A DNA stretch of 64,000 bases, taken from NCBI GenBank assembly GCA_019022495.1, contig JAFEKR010000013.1, positions 744,001-808,000 on the forward strand, written 5' to 3'. Numbering within the stretch: the first letter of the stretch is position 1; each line of letters opens with the position of its first letter. Shown one piece after another: positions 25,235 to 39,078 of this stretch. Below the pieces are notes generated by a model, which searched no databases, had not been told where the DNA came from, and saw only the letters and a list, made by a program, of their open reading frames with translations. Made by a program: the position numbers and the translations under genes. The DNA comes from Epichloe hybrida. Its lineage: Eukaryota > Ascomycota > Sordariomycetes > Hypocreales > Clavicipitaceae.

Positions 25235-26389
25235 ACTAAGTAATTATAATATAGTATTTTATTTAGCTTATTCCCTTACTAATAAATATTTCTCTTATAT
25301 ACTTATTAAGTATATATTAAAGCTTAGCTAGCTTTATATTCTTAGTCTAATAGGTTTCTCTTACTAAGAAGAGTTTCTATTTAAAATAAATAAAAAATAT
25401 AGTAAATAGCTTCCTTATTTTTTTTTTATTTAGTTAAGTTTTATAAAAGCTATCTCTTATTTATAAGGGTTTATATAAAGTATTTCTAAGTAAGTTAAAA
25501 AAGCTATAAGGTTATAGTTATTTATATAACTTATCTTAAAGAATAATATAATTTTAGCCTAAACCTTAGGTAATAAGTTCTAGTAAATAAATACTTATTA
25601 GTTCTTATTAAACCTAATAAAGTTCTTATTTACCTTTAACTTATATTATATTAGGAACTTCTAGGTAATAAGTATAGCCTTATTACTATTATATAAGTTA
25701 CTTATAGGAATTAGTTTTTAGTAAATTTATAATATAAGGGATAGTAAGGCTAGCCTTTAAAGTAAAGTATAATTTAAATTAGTTTTAGTAAGGTTTATTA
25801 GGGTATTTAGTAAGAAGTTTTATTATACTACTAATTCTAGGTTTATATATATATATTATTATAAGTTTTTAATTACCCTTAATTACTATACTAGTATTAG
25901 TTAAAGTATTTTAAACTAGGTATTTTAAGCTTTTAGTAGTACTATAGCCTTAGATAAGGGGGTATAAGTCCCCTAGCTAGGTTAGTTATAAGGCTAAAGT
26001 ATATTTATTAGGTTTATTATTATTTTCTTTATTTCTTTTAGTAACTTTCTTTTTAGACTAAAGAAAGTCTCTTAATTATTATAAACTAGCCCCTAGGTAG
26101 CTATAATAAGGTATTAATATAGTATTAAGAGACTTAAGGAAAAGAAAGAAAAGAAAAAGAGGCTATCCCTAGTAGTACCCCTTATACCCCCTTAGCTTCT
26201 TATATAAGCCCGTCTTTTCTTACCTTACTTATTCTTACTTGCCCTTACCCTTCCTACTATACGGAAAATGCTTAGGCAAAGCCCAAGCCCTTATAAATAC
26301 TACTAATATTAGTTATATAAGGCTAATTTAGCTCCCTAGATAGCAGTTATTTAGGGCTTTTATCCTTAGTGGTATTAGCAGTTATATTA
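25235..26389. other. AT-rich spacer between element D and Copia fragment G
   Basis: About 1.15 kb of RIP-like sequence that continues the host sequence interrupted by element D. It includes an imperfect inverted repeat around 26045-26150 (AAGAAAGTCTCTTAAT and its near-complement). No gene relic was recognised. Confidence 0.4.
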
Positions 26390-28902
26390 ATAAGGTTAAC
26401 AACTGCAGGTAATATAAAACACCATAAAAATAACGGTAATTTTGCCTACTAGATAGTAGCCCTTAATTAATCTAGAATAGTACAAATTAAACGCTTTGCT
26501 AATCCATTTTGCTTATAGATATAGGGACTAGAAGTTATAAATTTAATCCCTTTAGAATTTAACTAAGCTTAACAACTAGAATCAATTTCTTAGCCCCTAT
26601 CAAAGTAAAGGTGCCTAGGATATTAACCTAGTTAATTTTTAAGCCCTTTAAAGAAGCCTTTAATAGCCTTATAAACAGTTAGGCCTTCCTTATTAGGTAA
26701 TAAGATAACCTACTTATATCTAGTCTTTTAATTAACTAGAAATAAGCAAATTAACTACTTGTTATATAGCGTAGGACTAATTTTTAGCATATCCCTCTCT
26801 ATTTAATCTAGAGCTCTAGGGGGTTTAAGGATAGCTAACTTCCTAGGTCTTCTAACTACCTTAGATTAATCACAAGCAATATATCTAAAATCCTTATCCT
26901 TAATTTTAGAAAAATTAGGGATTCCTTTAGTTATAAGGCTAGTTTTCTTTAGTAAAGGAAAACCTAGGTGCCCTAATTATATATACTATAGGCTAGCTAG
27001 TTCTAACAACTATTAATATTAAAGATCCTTAGGGTCTAAATTAGGATCTAGACTAGGGCCCTCTTTACTAGTCCCTTGCTAGGCCCCTTAAGAACCATAG
27101 GCCTCTTAGAGAGGTATTAGGAATCCTTTTCCTTTACTAGGGCTCTCTAATACCCCTAAATCTATTTCCTTAGATTTATAAGGGACCTAACCTAGGGCTA
27201 TAGGCAAAGAAGAAGGGACTAATTCCCCTAAATCATCCTATATAATTTCTTTAATATTATTATTATTTTCGTTGATTTTATCTAAATCAGAAGCCTAATC
27301 TAGCTTTTTAAACGGAATTTAAACCTCTATAGGGTAACTATAACTCTTAAAAGCAGCGTAGGTAAAAGGTTAGATATAATACGAGTTATTATAGGGCCCT
27401 TTAGATAACTTAGGCGTAGATTAGTTTTTAACATAAAAGAAAAAACCATGTTTTTCTATATCTAAGGTTATAATATAAGACTTATCTTTAAGATAAAGTA
27501 GGTTTTTTATAAGGTAACTACTAGATATATAGTATATAAGTTTACTAACTATATTAACATTAAGCTAAGGAAAATATAGCGTATCTTTAAGCACTAAGGT
27601 CCTATATCTAGCTAGATTTTTCTAATATAAGACCTTATAAACAGCACTACCATAACCCTTAGCGTAAATAAGGCTACTACTAGTTATAATAGGGTTAGAT
27701 TCCCCCTTTTTATAAGGGGTATAATCCCTAAAGACCTCCCTAGAATTAACTATATATATAGTTAAACCTATATTATATAATAAGGCCTTTTTTATATCTT
27801 TACTATAATAATTAAAACTATTTAAGGTTTTAATTTCTTGATTTTTATTATTTAATTTACTAGAGCTAGAATTAGAGCTACTATTGCTAGAGCTCTTATA
27901 ACTAGTCTTATAAAGGCTAGGCTTCTTATATAGTTTAAGAGCACTGTTAGAAAGGTTATAATTTCCTAGTATAAAAGATCCCTCTAGAGAGGTCTCTTTA
28001 TTATCCTTTTTATCTAATTTTTAACCTTTTTACTTCTTCTTTTTCTTCTTCTTATTAGAAGTAAAATTAGAATTAGAAAAGCCCTTATTTTCTTTAAAGC
28101 TTTCTTTCTTCTTTTAACCTTTAAGGGCTTCCTTTTCTTTAGCACCCTTTTCTAGGTTTTTAGCCTTATAATTCAGGGCTTTAGATACTATAAATAACTT
28201 ATCCCTCTATTCTACTAGAAGGTCTACTATTAAGAATTAAAGATTTAAGGTATCTAGGGGAGCCCCTATAGCCTTATTTATACGCATGCTAAATTATTAC
28301 CTCTTAGCTTACTAAGGGAAGGTTAATTTTAGGGATTAAAGATATTAATTAAGTTAATTTATAGGAGCAATTAGGACCCTAGAAATTAATAATCTAGCTA
28401 GTAAATTATTAAAGACTATATTAAAAGACTCTAAAGTCCCCTTAAATTCTTAAAAATTTAGGTTATAAAATTCTAAATATAAGGACCCCCTCTAGATTTT
28501 AACGCTATATGAATACTACTTTATAAGTAAATTATAGGCTTCTTTAGGTAATTTTTACTAAGTTATAGTAGCTTAGGGTCTTTCTATATAACTATCCCTT
28601 CATAACATAAGGATAATAGCTTAATCTAGATCCCCTAGCGCCCTAGAACTCTCCAGATTATCTAGAAAATTAGGTATACCTAAAGCTTTAAATTAGATAG
28701 TTAGGGCTTATTTCTATTATTCGAAATTTTCAGCTCCTTTAAGCCTAGTAGTCTCTAGGAAGCTATAAACCCTCTTTTTAAATTCCTTAATAATTAAATT
28801 ATTAAAGGTTACTTATACGAAGCTAGATTTAGCTTAATTTTCTTAAATAGGCTGCTAATCTTACTGCTAATTAGCAGGCTTATTAGATTCCACACCCTCC
28901 AT
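26390..28902 (-). pseudogene. Element G: Copia gag-protease-integrase fragment of a second family
   Basis: Read on the minus strand. A gag-like start ATG at 28902 gives MEGVESNKPAN and then a stop; FLETTRLKGAENFE and IPNFLDNLE follow. Protease/pre-integrase at about 27790-27560 reads SSSLIYAKGYGSAVYKVL, then TLVLKDTLYFP and LNVNIVSKL. Integrase at about 26890-26400 reads YIACD, HLYFDRG, and YIYKQNGLAKR, close to the family's PYTPEQNGVAER-type block. Sequence stops after the integrase core: no RT or RNase H is present. Many CA and CG dinucleotides survive, so it is less mutated than elements B, D and E. Confidence 0.75.
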
Positions 28903-29066
28903 ACAACTATTTACAGTTATAAATAAGCTTTCTAGCTTCTCTAGTAACTAGTTTATAGTTGCTTATTACTTAATAGCCTGCTCTTTTAGCTAGTTATTTA
29001 GAACCTCTTACACACTAGGGTTAGGGATTATAGGTCCCTTTCCCTTTCCTTTAGTATTTATTTTCC

Positions 29067-29215
29067 TTTTTATAGAAATAAAAAGCTTCTATCTCGCAGG
29101 TCCTTCCTTTTTTATAGAAAGGAAGTCTTCTATAGCTATAATTAATTTCTTTTTATAGAAGGGAAAAGCTTCTTTCTTACAGGTCCTTCCTTTTTTATAG
29201 AAGGGAAGTCTTCTG
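29067..29215. repeat. Two-copy 83-bp tandem repeat upstream of element G gag
   Basis: Units starting TTTTTATAGAA near 29067 and 29150, each containing CAGGTCCTTCC followed by a second TATAGAA and GGAAGTCTTCT. Such repeats are common in LTRs and leader regions. The rest of 28903-29931 shows no recognised feature and may be the element's degraded leader or LTR. Confidence 0.6.
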
Positions 29216-29939
29216 TATTTATACATAAAGTAACCTAAAAGGAATTTATAGTAATAAAGCTAGGCTTATAACCTATTAAAATATAGGGAGCTAGTTGCTA
29301 GCTAGCAATAGCTATATAAGTGTAAGCTTTACAGTTAGGGACTAATAAGGCTATAATATTAAATTAATTAATATAATATAACAGAAGTTTATAGTAGTTA
29401 TTAACTAATAGAATTTAATCTAGATTACTTTTATAATATCTTATAAAGCAATAGAATTGATTTTAAATATATTATATAAGTAATGCGGCTATTATTAGTT
29501 AAGAGAACTAGCTATCTAGCTAGTTAAAAAGATCTTCTTCCTCTTATAAGCTTACTAACTATATTAGTAAATCTAGGCTACTAACAGGGTTTTATAAGCC
29601 ACTTTTAATTTTCTGTTAAATTTATTTATATATAAAAACTAAAAATTTAACTCACTACTATACTAGCTAGCAACCTATATACACTAACTTTTAGTCTAAA
29701 AAATAACCTTATATAAAAAGAAAGCCCTATTTTCTAGCTTTAATTTACTATATATAAAACTTTTATATAACCTTTAGTTAAAGAGAAAATCGCTATTAAA
29801 GATAGCTATAGGGTAAGTTATATATAAGGTAACTTGCTTATATTACCCTAGCTTACCTAATTACTACTAGCATGGTTATAGCTACACTTGTAGCTATAAT
29901 ATAATTAACTAATTAGTTATCTATATAGTTAGACATAGC

Positions 29940-31693
29940 CAGAGCATGTAATGTAATGTAATGTAATGTAATATTTAGGGTTTGGATGTAATGTGTAATG
30001 TAATGTAATGTGTAATTATTACATATTACATTACATTACATTACAAACATTACAAATGTAATGTTAGGGGAAAATAAAAGTGGGGTATATTAAGATCTTA
30101 TAATATTATATGGATTTTTCTTTATTAAGTTAATATTAGTGTTAATTTAATTACTCTTTTAGTTTATTTACTATAAATTATTTAAGTTTCCTTAGTTTTA
30201 GATTATTAGTTATATATTAGGGTGTAGGGTATACTATATAGGTTTAAGACTAGAATAAATTCCTTGAATTTTGTTTTATATTATATGATTTTAAAATACT
30301 AATAAATCTAATTTCTAAGATTTAATATTATATTATTTAACCTAAGTATTTATTTTACTACATAATACCCTATATATACTTTAAAATTTAATATAAAATA
30401 ATATATTATAAGTCTAAATAATTATATTAAGGACTAATAAAGAAATCTTTAAAAAGCCTATATTATTAGAAGTAAATTAATTTAAGATAGAATATAAAAT
30501 CTAATTTTATAAAGTTAATAAATAAATATTATACTTTTTAAAATAAAAGTTTATTTCTTTTTAGTAAAGAAAATTAAAAAGCTTATAAGTTATATAGGTT
30601 TATAAGAATTTAAAGCTATAAAATAATAATATAGTTTATTTAAGGTATAAATAAAAATTAAGTATATAATAGGGTTTATTTATAATATAATTAACTTCTT
30701 AATAGCTTATTTACTTAGATATATATGATTTTCTCTTAAAAATAAAGTATATATAAAAGTAGGTCTAAAGTGGGTCTAAAGTGGGTCTAACTAATAATAC
30801 TATTAACTTCTTTATAGCTTATTAGCTTAAATATTTATGATTTTCTCTTAAAAAGGAAGTATATATAAAAGTGGGTCTAAAGTGGGTTTAACTAATAATA
30901 CTATTAACTTCTTTATAGCTTATTAGCTTAAATATTTATGATTTTCTCTTAAAAAGGAAGTATATATAAAAGTGGGTCTAAAGTGGGTTTAACTAATAAT
31001 ACTATTAACTTCTTTATAGCTTATTAGCTTAAATATTTATGATTTTCTCTTAAAAAGGAAGTATATATAAAAGTGGGTCTAAAGTGGGTCTTACTAATAA
31101 TGCTATTAACTTCTTTATAGCTTATTAGCTTAAATATTTATGATTTTCTCTTAAAAAGGAAGAATATATAAAAGTGGGTCTAAAGTGGGTCTTACTAATA
31201 ATACTATTAACTTCTTTATAGCTTATTAGCTTAGATATATATGATTTTCTCTTAAAAAGATAGTATACTTAAAAGTAGGTCTAAAGTGGGTCTAACTAAT
31301 AATAGTATTAACTTCTTTATAGCTTATTTACTTAAAAGTAAGTTTTTAATATTTTTCTAAGAAATAAGCTTTAAAAGTAAGTTTTATTAGTTTTATAAGT
31401 TATAATTAAGATTAGTATAGTAATTTAACCTTAATCTATATTTTTAGAACCCTAATATATACTTTTCTAATTATTTAAGTTATTTCTTACTATTAATTTC
31501 TAATTACTTAACCTAAATGTTAAAAAATAAAAAATAATTACAAATAATTACAAATAATTACATGTAATGTAATGTAATGTGTGAAAGGGGGGTGTAATGT
31601 AATGTAATGTAATGTGTAATGTAATGTAATGTGTAATAATTACATTACATTACAAACATTACACAATGTAATGTAATGTAATGTGATGCTCTG
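29940..31693. mobile_element. hAT-like DNA transposon, non-autonomous, 1754 bp
   Basis: Ends are CAGAGCAT and its complement ATGCTCTG, flanked by the perfect 8-bp TSD GACATAGC (29932-29939 and 31694-31701). An 8-bp TSD with CAG-type ends is the hallmark of the hAT superfamily. Both subterminal regions (29948-30062 and about 31545-31687) are built of repeated GTAAT/ATTAC pentamers in both orientations, such as transposase-binding regions often show. There is no transposase frame. The middle is AT-rich with a 101-bp tandem array, so mobilisation would require transposase from elsewhere. Confidence 0.82.
30688..31335. repeat. 101-bp tandem repeat array inside the hAT element, about 6.3 copies
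   Basis: The landmark CTAATAATAC or a one-base variant recurs at 30791, 30892, 30993, 31094, 31195 and 31296, exactly 101 bp apart. Each unit contains TTTATAGCTTATTAGCTTA, GATTTTCTCTTAAAAA and AAAGTGGGTCTAAAGTGGGT. Copies are nearly identical, with the first and last more divergent. Confidence 0.92.
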
Positions 31694-31701
31694 GACATAG
31701 C

Positions 31702-32612
31702 TATTAATAGCTATAATATAGCTATTAATAGCTACCTTCGCGACCGTTAACAGCTGCAGTGCAGCTGTTAGACTTGCAAAGCAAGCTAGTAATAAGAAGG
31801 TTCTTTAACTAGAAAAGGGCTAAAAATAGGTCTTATTTTTAACAAACCTTACTAATGTATTTACAAAGGCATTACTAAATAAGGTATTTAAGAGGTTTAT
31901 TATAAGTAATAAAGTAACTATTAGAATAGAAGGATAAGTTATATAATTATAGCTTTTATATTAATCTAATAAGGTTAAAGGTATTAAGATTAGGCTTACT
32001 TATCCTTATATAGGCTTATAAATTAAATATTATCTTTTATTATATCTTTTTCCCTTACTCTTTTCTTATAATATTATCTATAATTATTTAATCTTACTTA
32101 TTTCTTAATTCTTTTTTAATTATCTTTTTAATATTATTTATTAATAGTTATATTAAAAAGAGAGAGTTTCTAGTGTTAAAATAAGTATAATATTAATAAG
32201 GCTATATACCTTTAATCAGCTAGGCGCGTTATATTGCAAACCTACATATTTAGCCTAACTACACTATAGTTAGTATTAGTATATATAGCCTCTTTGCTAA
32301 TAACCTTAACTAAGGCCCTTTTTTCTATAATAAATAGTATACTCTCTTTACTTCTATTTCATCTTTTTTTTACTTACTTAGATAGACTAGAATATATAAT
32401 GATTATATACACTTTAGTTCACCCCGAAAACCCTACGCGTAGGTCACAAGTATCCTGTAAATCCCATAGTTTTATTATATTGATTTTTAATCTTTTTTAG
32501 GGTTATTGGCTGTAGCTAATGCATTTAATTTTCAAGGAACAAAAAAAATTACTAGCAATACCTAGCTAGTGTAATAATTAATAACCAAATTTAATAATTA
32601 CTATAGTGTTAG
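31702..32612. repeat. Host sequence between hAT and element E, with right arm of inverted repeat X
   Basis: Contains a palindrome around 31748-31770 (TAACAGCTGCAGTGCAGCTGT core), the second 54-bp direct repeat (31791-31844), and the inverted arm 32482-32612 matching 18019-18157. A short GC-containing piece (32421-32462) differs in composition from its surroundings. The open frame at 32294-32500 lies in this repeat, has no recognisable domain and is not called a gene. Confidence 0.5.
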
Positions 32613-32872
32613 TGTTGATTCCTTCGGATCTTCATCGGTTCAATCGTGGCCAAAGACCAGACTAATTGTGAGTCTAGCGCGATGCACGTAATATAATTAG
32701 CTACATCAATTCACCACCCCCTCTTTTGCCCCACATATAGATTTCACCTACTTTTCTAGTATCTAGACTTTCCCTCTCTTGTCCCTCTTTCCTAGCTAGC
32801 TAACTAACTATTATTAACTTTAATTATATAGGATTCCCCTATTACTTACGTAGGACCTTAGTATAACTAACA
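32613..32872 (+). repeat. Element E 5' LTR
   Basis: 260 bp from TGTTGATTCCTTCGG to TAACTAACA. The outer part (32613-32690) is well preserved and matches the preserved outer end of the element D LTR. Confidence 0.92.
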
Positions 32873-35800
32873 CTAATTAGTAATTAACTTTATAACTATA
32901 AATAAGCTAGGTATTATAAGAAAAGATATTTTTATAGACACTACTACTACTACCTCTTATTATACTATAATGGTTATTATGGTAGAGAGGCATAACTATA
33001 TAAGTATACTAAAGAAAGAGACTAGAATCCTAGTTATAAGCTTATTAGGCTTCTAAGGAATTAATTTATTAACCCTTAGGCTAAGGGATATAACTTCGTT
33101 ATATTTATCTAGGATATTATTATTAATTATTAATTTTATTATCTATTATAAGAAAACTAACTAACTAACCGAATCTATCACTACGAGGCATTTATTTCAA
33201 ACCTAACATTAAATAACCTTAGCTAAGCTAGCTAATATACCTATAAATTCCCTTTAATACATTACCTTCTAATAAACCTTTAATCTCTCCTTATAAGTAT
33301 TTATTACTTATTTTTTGCCCCCTTTACTCTTAGTGCTATTTACCCTATGCTTATTAGCAAGAAAGAGAGATTACCTCCTTCGCTTCTTTTTATAAAAAAC
33401 AGGAAGTAATAATTCTTATTATTTCCTTATTACTTTTCTTATCGTTTTCTAGTTACTTTTAGCACTTTAATTACTTTATTTATCCTTATTAATCTATTCT
33501 TATTACTACTTTTACTACTTTTTCTTTTGTTTTTCCTATTTTTATAATCTTCTAATTTCATTAGAGCAATAACGCTCCTAAAGTGTAAAAGAAGACCTTT
33601 ATAATAGTAATAGGTAAACACAAGAGCTTAATTAGTAGTAATAACAATAACTTAATAGCATTCCTTTTATAATTAAAGATAGCAAAGAAATCTAGACCTT
33701 TTATAAGAGAAAGGGCTACTAATAATAGTAAGGCTCTAATTATTACCCCTAAAAGACCTTAAGAGCATAAGTTACCCTTATATCTTTAATAGCTTACTTA
33801 TAACTTCTTTAGTAATTAAAAAGAATTTATTAAGCTAAATCTAAAGACTACTACGTAGCTTAAGCTTAATAACTAGATTATAAGATTTATTAATCTTAGT
33901 AAGTATTAAGGTTAGAGAGATAATAACCTATAGGAATTATTCTAAGAAGACTTTAAAGGCTAGTCTAAAGACACCTTTAAAAGGGCTATAAAGGAAGTTA
34001 TTAGAGAATTACATAATTCTCTATAAGATTATAGCGTTCTTATTAAGTAAGGCCTAGGACATTTAATCCTAGTATCTCTTAAAGAAGTGCTTTATTAAAC
34101 TTTAATACCTCTTTAGTTATAGGAAAGATTATAAGAAAGACTATAATCTTCTAAACCCCTAGAGCCTTAATATTAATAGCCCTAATAACCTACCCTAGAA
34201 ATCTACCTTCCCTAACCCTAAAGACTACTTAAACCTTTATAAGAACCCTTATAATAATCCCTATTAAATTAATAGCTTTATCCTAATAATTATTATTAAT
34301 AATAACTAGTAGACTATTATTTATAATAAATTATACCTTTATAGTAATTCCCCTCTAAAGATTAAATTATAAAGAAGATCTTAGAGCTTATAAAAATATA
34401 TAAGGATAGTAACTGCTATAGTAGGAAGCTATATAACTTCTTAACGCTAAAGATTACGCTCTTTAAGAATAAGTATAATAGAATTAACCTTTCTTAAACA
34501 CATTATTAAAAGGCTTTCCCTATTATATTAATAAGTAATACTAAATAATACTTCCTTAATTACCTCTTTAAGAATAACTATTCCTATAAAGAAATAATTA
34601 CTTATATTTATTAACACTTTAAGATAGAAAGTAACTAGTAATTCTATTACTATAAATAGAGTAGTATAATATTAAAGAGTATAATTAAGAAAAACCCTAA
34701 TAAAAGCAAGCTTAATTACCTTAAAATTATATTATTAACCCTTAAGAAAATCTATAAAGGCTTATACCTTACTAAAACAGTAAATACTAAGCTCTATAAG
34801 CAAGCATTAAATACTATAGCTAGTGTGCCTAAATATTAGATAGTAGAATATATACACTCCCTAGGCTTTAAAAGTCTTACTAGAGACCTCCGTAAGGTAA
34901 TTACTATTACGGAATTAAATAAGAAGTTCTCCTAATACCTTTAGTACTAATAAGAAAACCCTCTAAAGGCTATATTTACTAATTATTACTATAGATAATA
35001 ATCCTATAGTAAAGGAAGCTATTATAGACAAAGCCCTAGGCTAAGCACTAAGCGCTACTTTATATATAGTAAGAGTAGCTACTAGTTCTTTAATTACTTT
35101 ACTAAAGAGTGTTAAAAGGAGAAAGACTACTAGTAGGCTAGTAAAATATATTATATACCCCCTTTAGAGAAGAGATTCTAGGTATTTCTTACCTCCTATA
35201 AAGGGTAGGATAATAATAAGCCTAATAAAGGCTTAGGTTAGGATTAGGAATTATATCTTATTAACTATATAAAGGCTAAAGATAATAATAATAATATAGA
35301 GAAGCTACTATTAATAGCATATCTAAGTATTACATAATTCTTTTACTCTAGACTATAGACTAACTATAACACTACTAATATTAATATTCTTATAACCTTA
35401 AATAATTAAGCCTTTTAATATATATTCCTTAGGTAAGAGCTCTATAAGTCATAAGAGTGTAATAAAGGCTTAATTTACTATGTCTTTAAAGAACACTATT
35501 CTAAAGAGGTTTTTAAAGGGATTATACCTAATACTAATACTACAAGGAAATTAAGTGCAGGAGAGGCATAAGTAAAGGCTCTACTAAGATTAATACCTTT
35601 ATTAAAGGTAATCCCCTATAAACCCTAAATTATTATATTTAGCGCTAGATTAGTAGTTATAAAAGAAATCCTTTATATGCCTATAGAACTTAAAGAGCTT
35701 AAATTTTATATCCTTAATATAGCTACCCTCTTTCTCTTCTTAATCACTAATATAGATAAGATATAAGTTAAGATTAATAATCTCGCTAATATACTTATCT

Positions 35801-38800
35801 AAGGTAATAAGACTATACTTATTATATAATAATAGGGCTATTCTTAGTGGTTACTAGAGGTAAAAGAAATAGTTACCTTCTACCTTTTAGAAGGAGATAT
35901 CTATTAATTATATTATTAGCTTAGTTACCTTTCTATTTAATAGCTTATAAAGATTCTTTACTAAGCTAGTTATAAAGTTAAATGCTAGGTAATTAAGAAA
36001 TTAACTAAAGTCTACTACTATTACTAGATATATAGCAAGGCCCCTAGTTAATTTAAGTTTATAATTAAAGATAACTATGAATTTAACTATAAGATTATTA
36101 TTAATATTATATAAATTAATAGCTAACTAGTGCTTTACATTATTAATTTAGTAACCTTATTCTAGGTAGCCTAATTCCTTAACCTAAAAAAGCAAAAGGC
36201 TTAAGACATCTAGGACGCCATCCGTAAATATTAGATTAATACTTATCTTAGACCTCTAGAATAGATTATCTATAATACTAGTAATAACTTCACTTCCGCT
36301 AAATTTAAGCATTATGCTTAACTAATATTAATTAAGACTAATAAGATACTAATTAAAGCTTATAATAGTATTAGAAAGGTCAAGAGATATCACAGATCCT
36401 TACGCTAAGCCTATAACATTATTATAGACTTAATTAGAATAGAACTTATACTAAAATAATATCTTTAAATAGCTATTAAAGCTATTAATAACTCTATAAG
36501 CCTCAATAGTATTATCTTAACCTTACTAGTCTTTAGAGGCTACCTGCGGATAATAGATAAGTTACTACTAAGTGTCTCTATTATTTAATATACTAAAGTA
36601 ATTCATAAAGCCACTAATAAAGTCTACTATTATCTAGCTTTATAGCAAGTCTATAATACCCTTAAAGCCTAGAATAGCCTTAATATAGCGCTTATATATT
36701 AGCTACCCCTATAAGCTAATATATATATATAAAGAGAGAAGGGTAGCTAGTATAGCCCTTATAAGCTGCTTACTACTAATAGAGAGACCTATATAGTTAA
36801 TATACCCTGTGGCTTAGTGAAGTTCCACTCTATAGTAGTAAAGCCCTATTATAAAGACCTATATATTATAAAGGGACTAGATTAGTAGGAGATAAAGCCT
36901 AGTAATATAAAGGAAGAAGTAACTATATAACTAACTACTACTACTAAAAGAGATTCTCTAATAGAAGAAGGTAAAGAGCTATAGGCACTAGCTAAGAGAA
37001 AATAAGGGAGACTAAGAAAAGCCCTTATAGTTTAATTTATAAGTATAAAAGAGTTTAAGGAAAAGGCTTATAAAGCCTAAGTAGCCCTAAAGGGAAGCTA
37101 TTAAGTTAAAGACTTATTACCTTACCCTAAAGGAATAAAAGTAAGGAGAAGAAAAGCTTATAATCTTAAGAAGAATACTAGCCTAGTTTAACTCTATATA
37201 CTTATTAATAAAAATTAAGAAAAGGCTTTTATTTAAGAGGCTATAGCTATAGGGATACTAAATATAGCATTTTTTATAGTAAAGAAAAAGGCTAATTAAA
37301 ACCTTACTTTTTAACTCCACTAAGAAGGGAAAATTATAACCCTAGGAAAGCCCTTTAAGTAATCTAATTAAGCTAAAATTAACGCTCTATAGGCTTATAA
37401 TATATTTAAATTCGTTAAGTATAACCTAGTAAAGCATAGAGGTTATAGAATCTTTAATTCTTGTATAGTTAAAGAGATTAAAGGCAAAGGAATAGACTTA
37501 CTATACAAGAAATCCTACCTTATTATATAAGGCTATAATAACAAAGGAAAGGAATTTATCCTAATGTAATTACTAATAATATAACAAGTAAGCTAACGCC
37601 TTATTGTAGCTATTGCTTTGTTATTAAGAAGAAAAGGTATTTACCTTTAGATTCGTAATATTACATAAGTATATACTTAATGAAGCATAATACTAATAAG
37701 GCTAATTATTATAAGGCTACTAAAGTAGATTATATATATCTTTCTGGAAGGGACTATAATTAAATTAATTAAACCTCTCTACAAGATTACAAAGGCTAGA
37801 ACTTACTAGTAAGTAATGTACTTTTATTATTATAGGGATAACCTTAATATAATAACCTTAACCTACAATCCCTACTTATTAATTATAGCCCTAAATAATA
37901 AGAACCTCTTTAGCATTATTAGAATATAAACTAATAATATATTAGGCCTAAGTAATAATAACTTCTTTTAAAAAGAAAAGAAAGAGCTTTAGAAAGCTAA
38001 ATTTATAGCTAAAGAAAAGCAGTAATTAACTACTAAGACTTCCCTTATCTTTAATAGTTATATCTTAACCTAAAACACTAATAATTTATTAATCTTAACC
38101 TAGAAGGGCTAAAGTTAGAAAATTAAGGAAGTTAATTCTTAATCCCTAATAGTAAAGTAAGATTATATAAAATAATAAGCCTAAGGAAGCTATATTATAA
38201 CTATATATTAACTAGAAGCTTCCTATAACCTATTAATTATAGCTTAACACTAAGAACCCTTTACTAAACATATTATATATCTTAATAAACGCCTTAAGTA
38301 ATAGATTAAGAATTAATAACATAGACTATAATATATTCCTTTAGTTCTTAAGAAGGCAAAGCTCTTTGTATTTATAAATAGATTACTTACTAATAATAAG
38401 GATTTAAGCTCACAGATTAAATACGTAATTATAATTAGCAATAAGATAATGCAAGACGATAATACCTTTATTATAAAAGGCAATATTATTACGTATAGCT
38501 TAATAAAGAGTAAGAGAGTTACTTATAGCACGCTTACCTCTAAGTTATATAGCATAGTTTAAGGCGTAAATATTACTTACGTGATTTCCATGATTTTATA
38601 TTAGATCACGGATTAATTAAAAATACCTTAGATTTCTATAATTCTCTATACTAACTCTTTTTTATTATATAAATACCTTATAAAGCTAGGAACTACAAAG
38701 GAGAAAAGACTAATAATTAATATTATAGCTCTTTATTAATTATACAAAAGGCACGAGATTTACGAAGTCAGATAGATTAATAGCAATAATAATCTAGCGA

Positions 38801-39078
38801 ATGTAATAATAAAAGCATTACTAAATTTATTACTTTTCTCTTTAATTAATTTAAATGAATTAATAATTTATATTAAAGAATAGGTAAAGAGACCTATAAT
38901 ATTAGGAGACAGGAGCTTAGGCAAGGACTAATGGATTAATTTAATTAACTAATACTATAATAGCTAATTAGAGTAGCGGATTCCTATTAAGGGATTTACT
39001 AATATACACTTTCCTTTAATTTACTTTTTATTACGTTTTTAAGCTCTTTAGCTATAAAGGAAAAAGAGAGACTACTAG
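32873..39078 (+). pseudogene. Element E gag-pol relic
   Basis: Copia polyprotein remnant. Near 37830-38700 the RT/RNase H frame reads LLIIALNNKNLFSI, KLFVFINRLL, NKDLSS-IKYVII, IKGNIIT and LIKSKRVTYSTLTSKLYS. The end NNLANVIIKALLNLLL (about 38800) is the Copia C-terminus. Integrase near 36060-36300 parallels that of element D. Stops and frame-preserving substitutions predominate over frameshifts, as expected for RIP rather than slow decay. Confidence 0.8.

Noticed and set aside
29940..30065. TTTAGGG next to repeated GTAAT suggested a telomeric or subtelomeric tract
   Set aside because: Only one TTTAGGG occurrence; the repeats are subterminal to a transposon with a perfect 8-bp TSD.
30688..31335. 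Regular repeats considered as a CRISPR array
   Set aside because: Units are contiguous 101-bp tandem copies without variable spacers, in a fungal genome.
32294..32500. 68-codon open frame on the plus strand
   Set aside because: Low-complexity translation within AT-rich repeat sequence; overlaps an inverted-repeat arm; no conserved motif.
33439..33621. 60-codon Lys/Arg-rich frame on the minus strand
   Set aside because: Antisense to the Copia E gag region; chance opening in AT-rich DNA.
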